Shown here one piece after another: positions 63,160 through 64,000 of a stretch of 64,000 nt of DNA. Below the pieces are notes generated by a model. That model saw only the letters and a list, made by a program, of their open reading frames with translations, searched no databases and was not told where the DNA came from. The DNA is from Sulfitobacter sp. DSM 110093 (GTDB lineage Bacteria; Pseudomonadota; Alphaproteobacteria; Rhodobacterales; Rhodobacteraceae). The stretch lies in assembly GCF_022788715.1 (NCBI RefSeq), contig NZ_CP085169.1, forward strand, positions 209,773-273,772, in the 5' to 3' direction. Both the position numbers and the translations under genes were made by a program. The first letter of the stretch is position 1; every line of letters starts with the position of its first letter.

Positions 63160-63429
63160 CCTTCCTGGTGCGCGCTGGCATATATATAGGTTTCGTCCAT
63201 GCGCCAGGAGATGGCTGTGGGCTTCTTGCTGAGCTGAGCAGTTGCGGAGATTGCGATCGCTGTATTGCAGCTCTGACAGCGTGCGTGGTCGTGGCGCTTC
63301 CGTGACGAACTTGTCCCATAATGCTTCCTTCCATTCCTGCGAAAGGATCGCACCATCAAACCATGGGATCAAAAACCTAGCATAATAGGGCTATGACGCC
63401 TATTGGGCAAAAACTTTGCAACAGAGCCC
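63160..63429 (-). mobile_element. IS6-family-like fragment (one end)
   Basis: The end at 63429, read inward, is GGCTCTGTTGCAAAGTTTT, close to known IS6-family termini (IS6100 type). Inside, a leftward reading contains PTAISWRMDETYI, the first catalytic motif of IS6 transposases, with frameshifts around it. The rest of the element is missing; the left boundary is approximate. Confidence 0.5.
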
Positions 63430-64000
63430 AATGTCTGTACATTTCCTGCATATCTGGCACGTTCGTTATCCGTGATGATGTACAATATGGCTCACAAGTC
63501 GCCGTAGCACCCGGCACGGCTCCATGCAGGCAGATAGATAGATTCGGTAAAAATCGATCCTGGTAACGCTTTTTACCAATTTACAGGTTCAAGCTGTCCG
63601 TGAATCCCACTTTCAGACGGTATGCCAGCTCTGCTTCAAGAACCGCTTGATGCCAATTAGTGCCTAGATCGCCGAACCAGGCAAACGAACGCCCACATCA
63701 AGGGTCGGCAAACTCAAGCCAAAAATGAAATGCCTGTGGATAAGACGGCAGCGTAGTTTTGTGATATATTTCAATGCTCTTGCGCCCGTTCTTAGTTCGT
63801 TACATTAACTTCTGGTGCTGGCGCTCTTTGTTTATCTCTCCGGATTTTCAAGCACAAAAACCGTAATTCTTCTTGAGATTCAGAACTGCCCGGGCCATAG
63901 CTTGTAACAAGATAAACACAAAACGACCGCAAAAGCCGTTTCTTGACCCCTAAACACTCGAGAAACATCAATTGAAGGTCGAGGTGACGGGCAGACAAGA
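63430..64000. other. No supported gene
   Basis: About 570 bp after the IS6-like end. Short frames only (the longest, leftward 63792-63998, has no recognisable motif). Nothing I can support. Confidence 0.5.

Noticed and set aside
1..64000. tRNA, rRNA, CRISPR arrays, replication and partition genes
   Set aside because: No cloverleaf-like segment, regularly spaced repeats, or RepA/RepB/RepC/DnaA-like or ParA/ParB-like protein was seen.

Overview
The window looks like DNA from an alphaproteobacterium of the Rhodobacteraceae (Roseobacter group). The evidence is moderate-to-high GC, a TRAP-type uptake system, an EPS-type MarR regulator, the YjbF/YjbH/Wza/RfaH export set, and the kinds of insertion sequences present. 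The mix of a dTDP-rhamnose operon, a large surface-polysaccharide cluster, several toxin-antitoxin loci and very many insertion sequences suggests a plasmid, chromid or genomic island. No replication or partition gene is visible, so the replicon type is inference.

Layout. (1) 1-7.1 kb: catabolic block. An acyl-CoA ligase (cut by the window edge), an SCP2-type thiolase and an IclR regulator run leftwards. A TRAP transporter (P, Q, M) and a short-chain dehydrogenase run rightwards. Together they would import an unknown organic acid and process it as a CoA thioester. (2) 7.1-11.1 kb: insertion-sequence pile-up. An IS256-family element is split by a second IS256-family element, followed by an intact IS5/IS427-group element. 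(3) 11.2-15.2 kb: a ccdAB toxin-antitoxin pair with a nonsense mutation in ccdA, then the rfbCBDA operon for dTDP-L-rhamnose. (4) 15.2-25.4 kb: accessory zone. It holds a second antitoxin-like gene broken by an amber codon, two unknown genes, an IS3-family element carrying nested IS30 and IS110 elements, an XRE regulator, a tyrosine recombinase and a terminase-small-subunit-like gene. Removing the insertions leaves a compact five-gene module that may be a small mobile element. (5) 25.4-43.7 kb: polysaccharide cluster. A membrane nucleotide-sugar 4,6-dehydratase and a GNAT acetyltransferase face a long, tightly coupled leftward operon. That operon runs wecB, wecC, O-acetyltransferase, flippase, polymerase, glycosyltransferase, fnlA, fnlB, fnlC, a WbuB-like transferase, a sugar aminotransferase, a formyltransferase, a PIG-L deacetylase and a priming phosphoglycosyltransferase. 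An EPS-associated MarR-type regulator sits upstream. (6) 43.8-57 kb: export and control. A metallophosphoesterase, YjbH, YjbF, Wza and an RfaH/NusG-like antiterminator are followed by a wrecked WecA-like priming transferase split by nested IS3 and IS256 elements, then a Wzc/ExoP-type tyrosine kinase and a small exported protein. (7) 57-64 kb: insertion-sequence graveyard (IS5 split by IS630, IS110, IS427, IS256, IS6 and recombinase fragments) with an apparently intact parDE pair.

How it works together. WecBC would supply UDP-ManNAcA, FnlABC UDP-L-FucNAc, and the dehydratase, aminotransferase and formyl- or acetyltransferase a 4-acylamino-4,6-dideoxy sugar; RfbABCD supplies dTDP-rhamnose. The monotopic priming transferase, two visible glycosyltransferases, the flippase and the polymerase would build the polymer, and Wza, the tyrosine kinase and YjbF/YjbH would export it. 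The second priming enzyme (WecA-like) is dead, so the locus seems to depend on the monotopic one. All functional statements rest on motif reading and recalled families; no searches were run.
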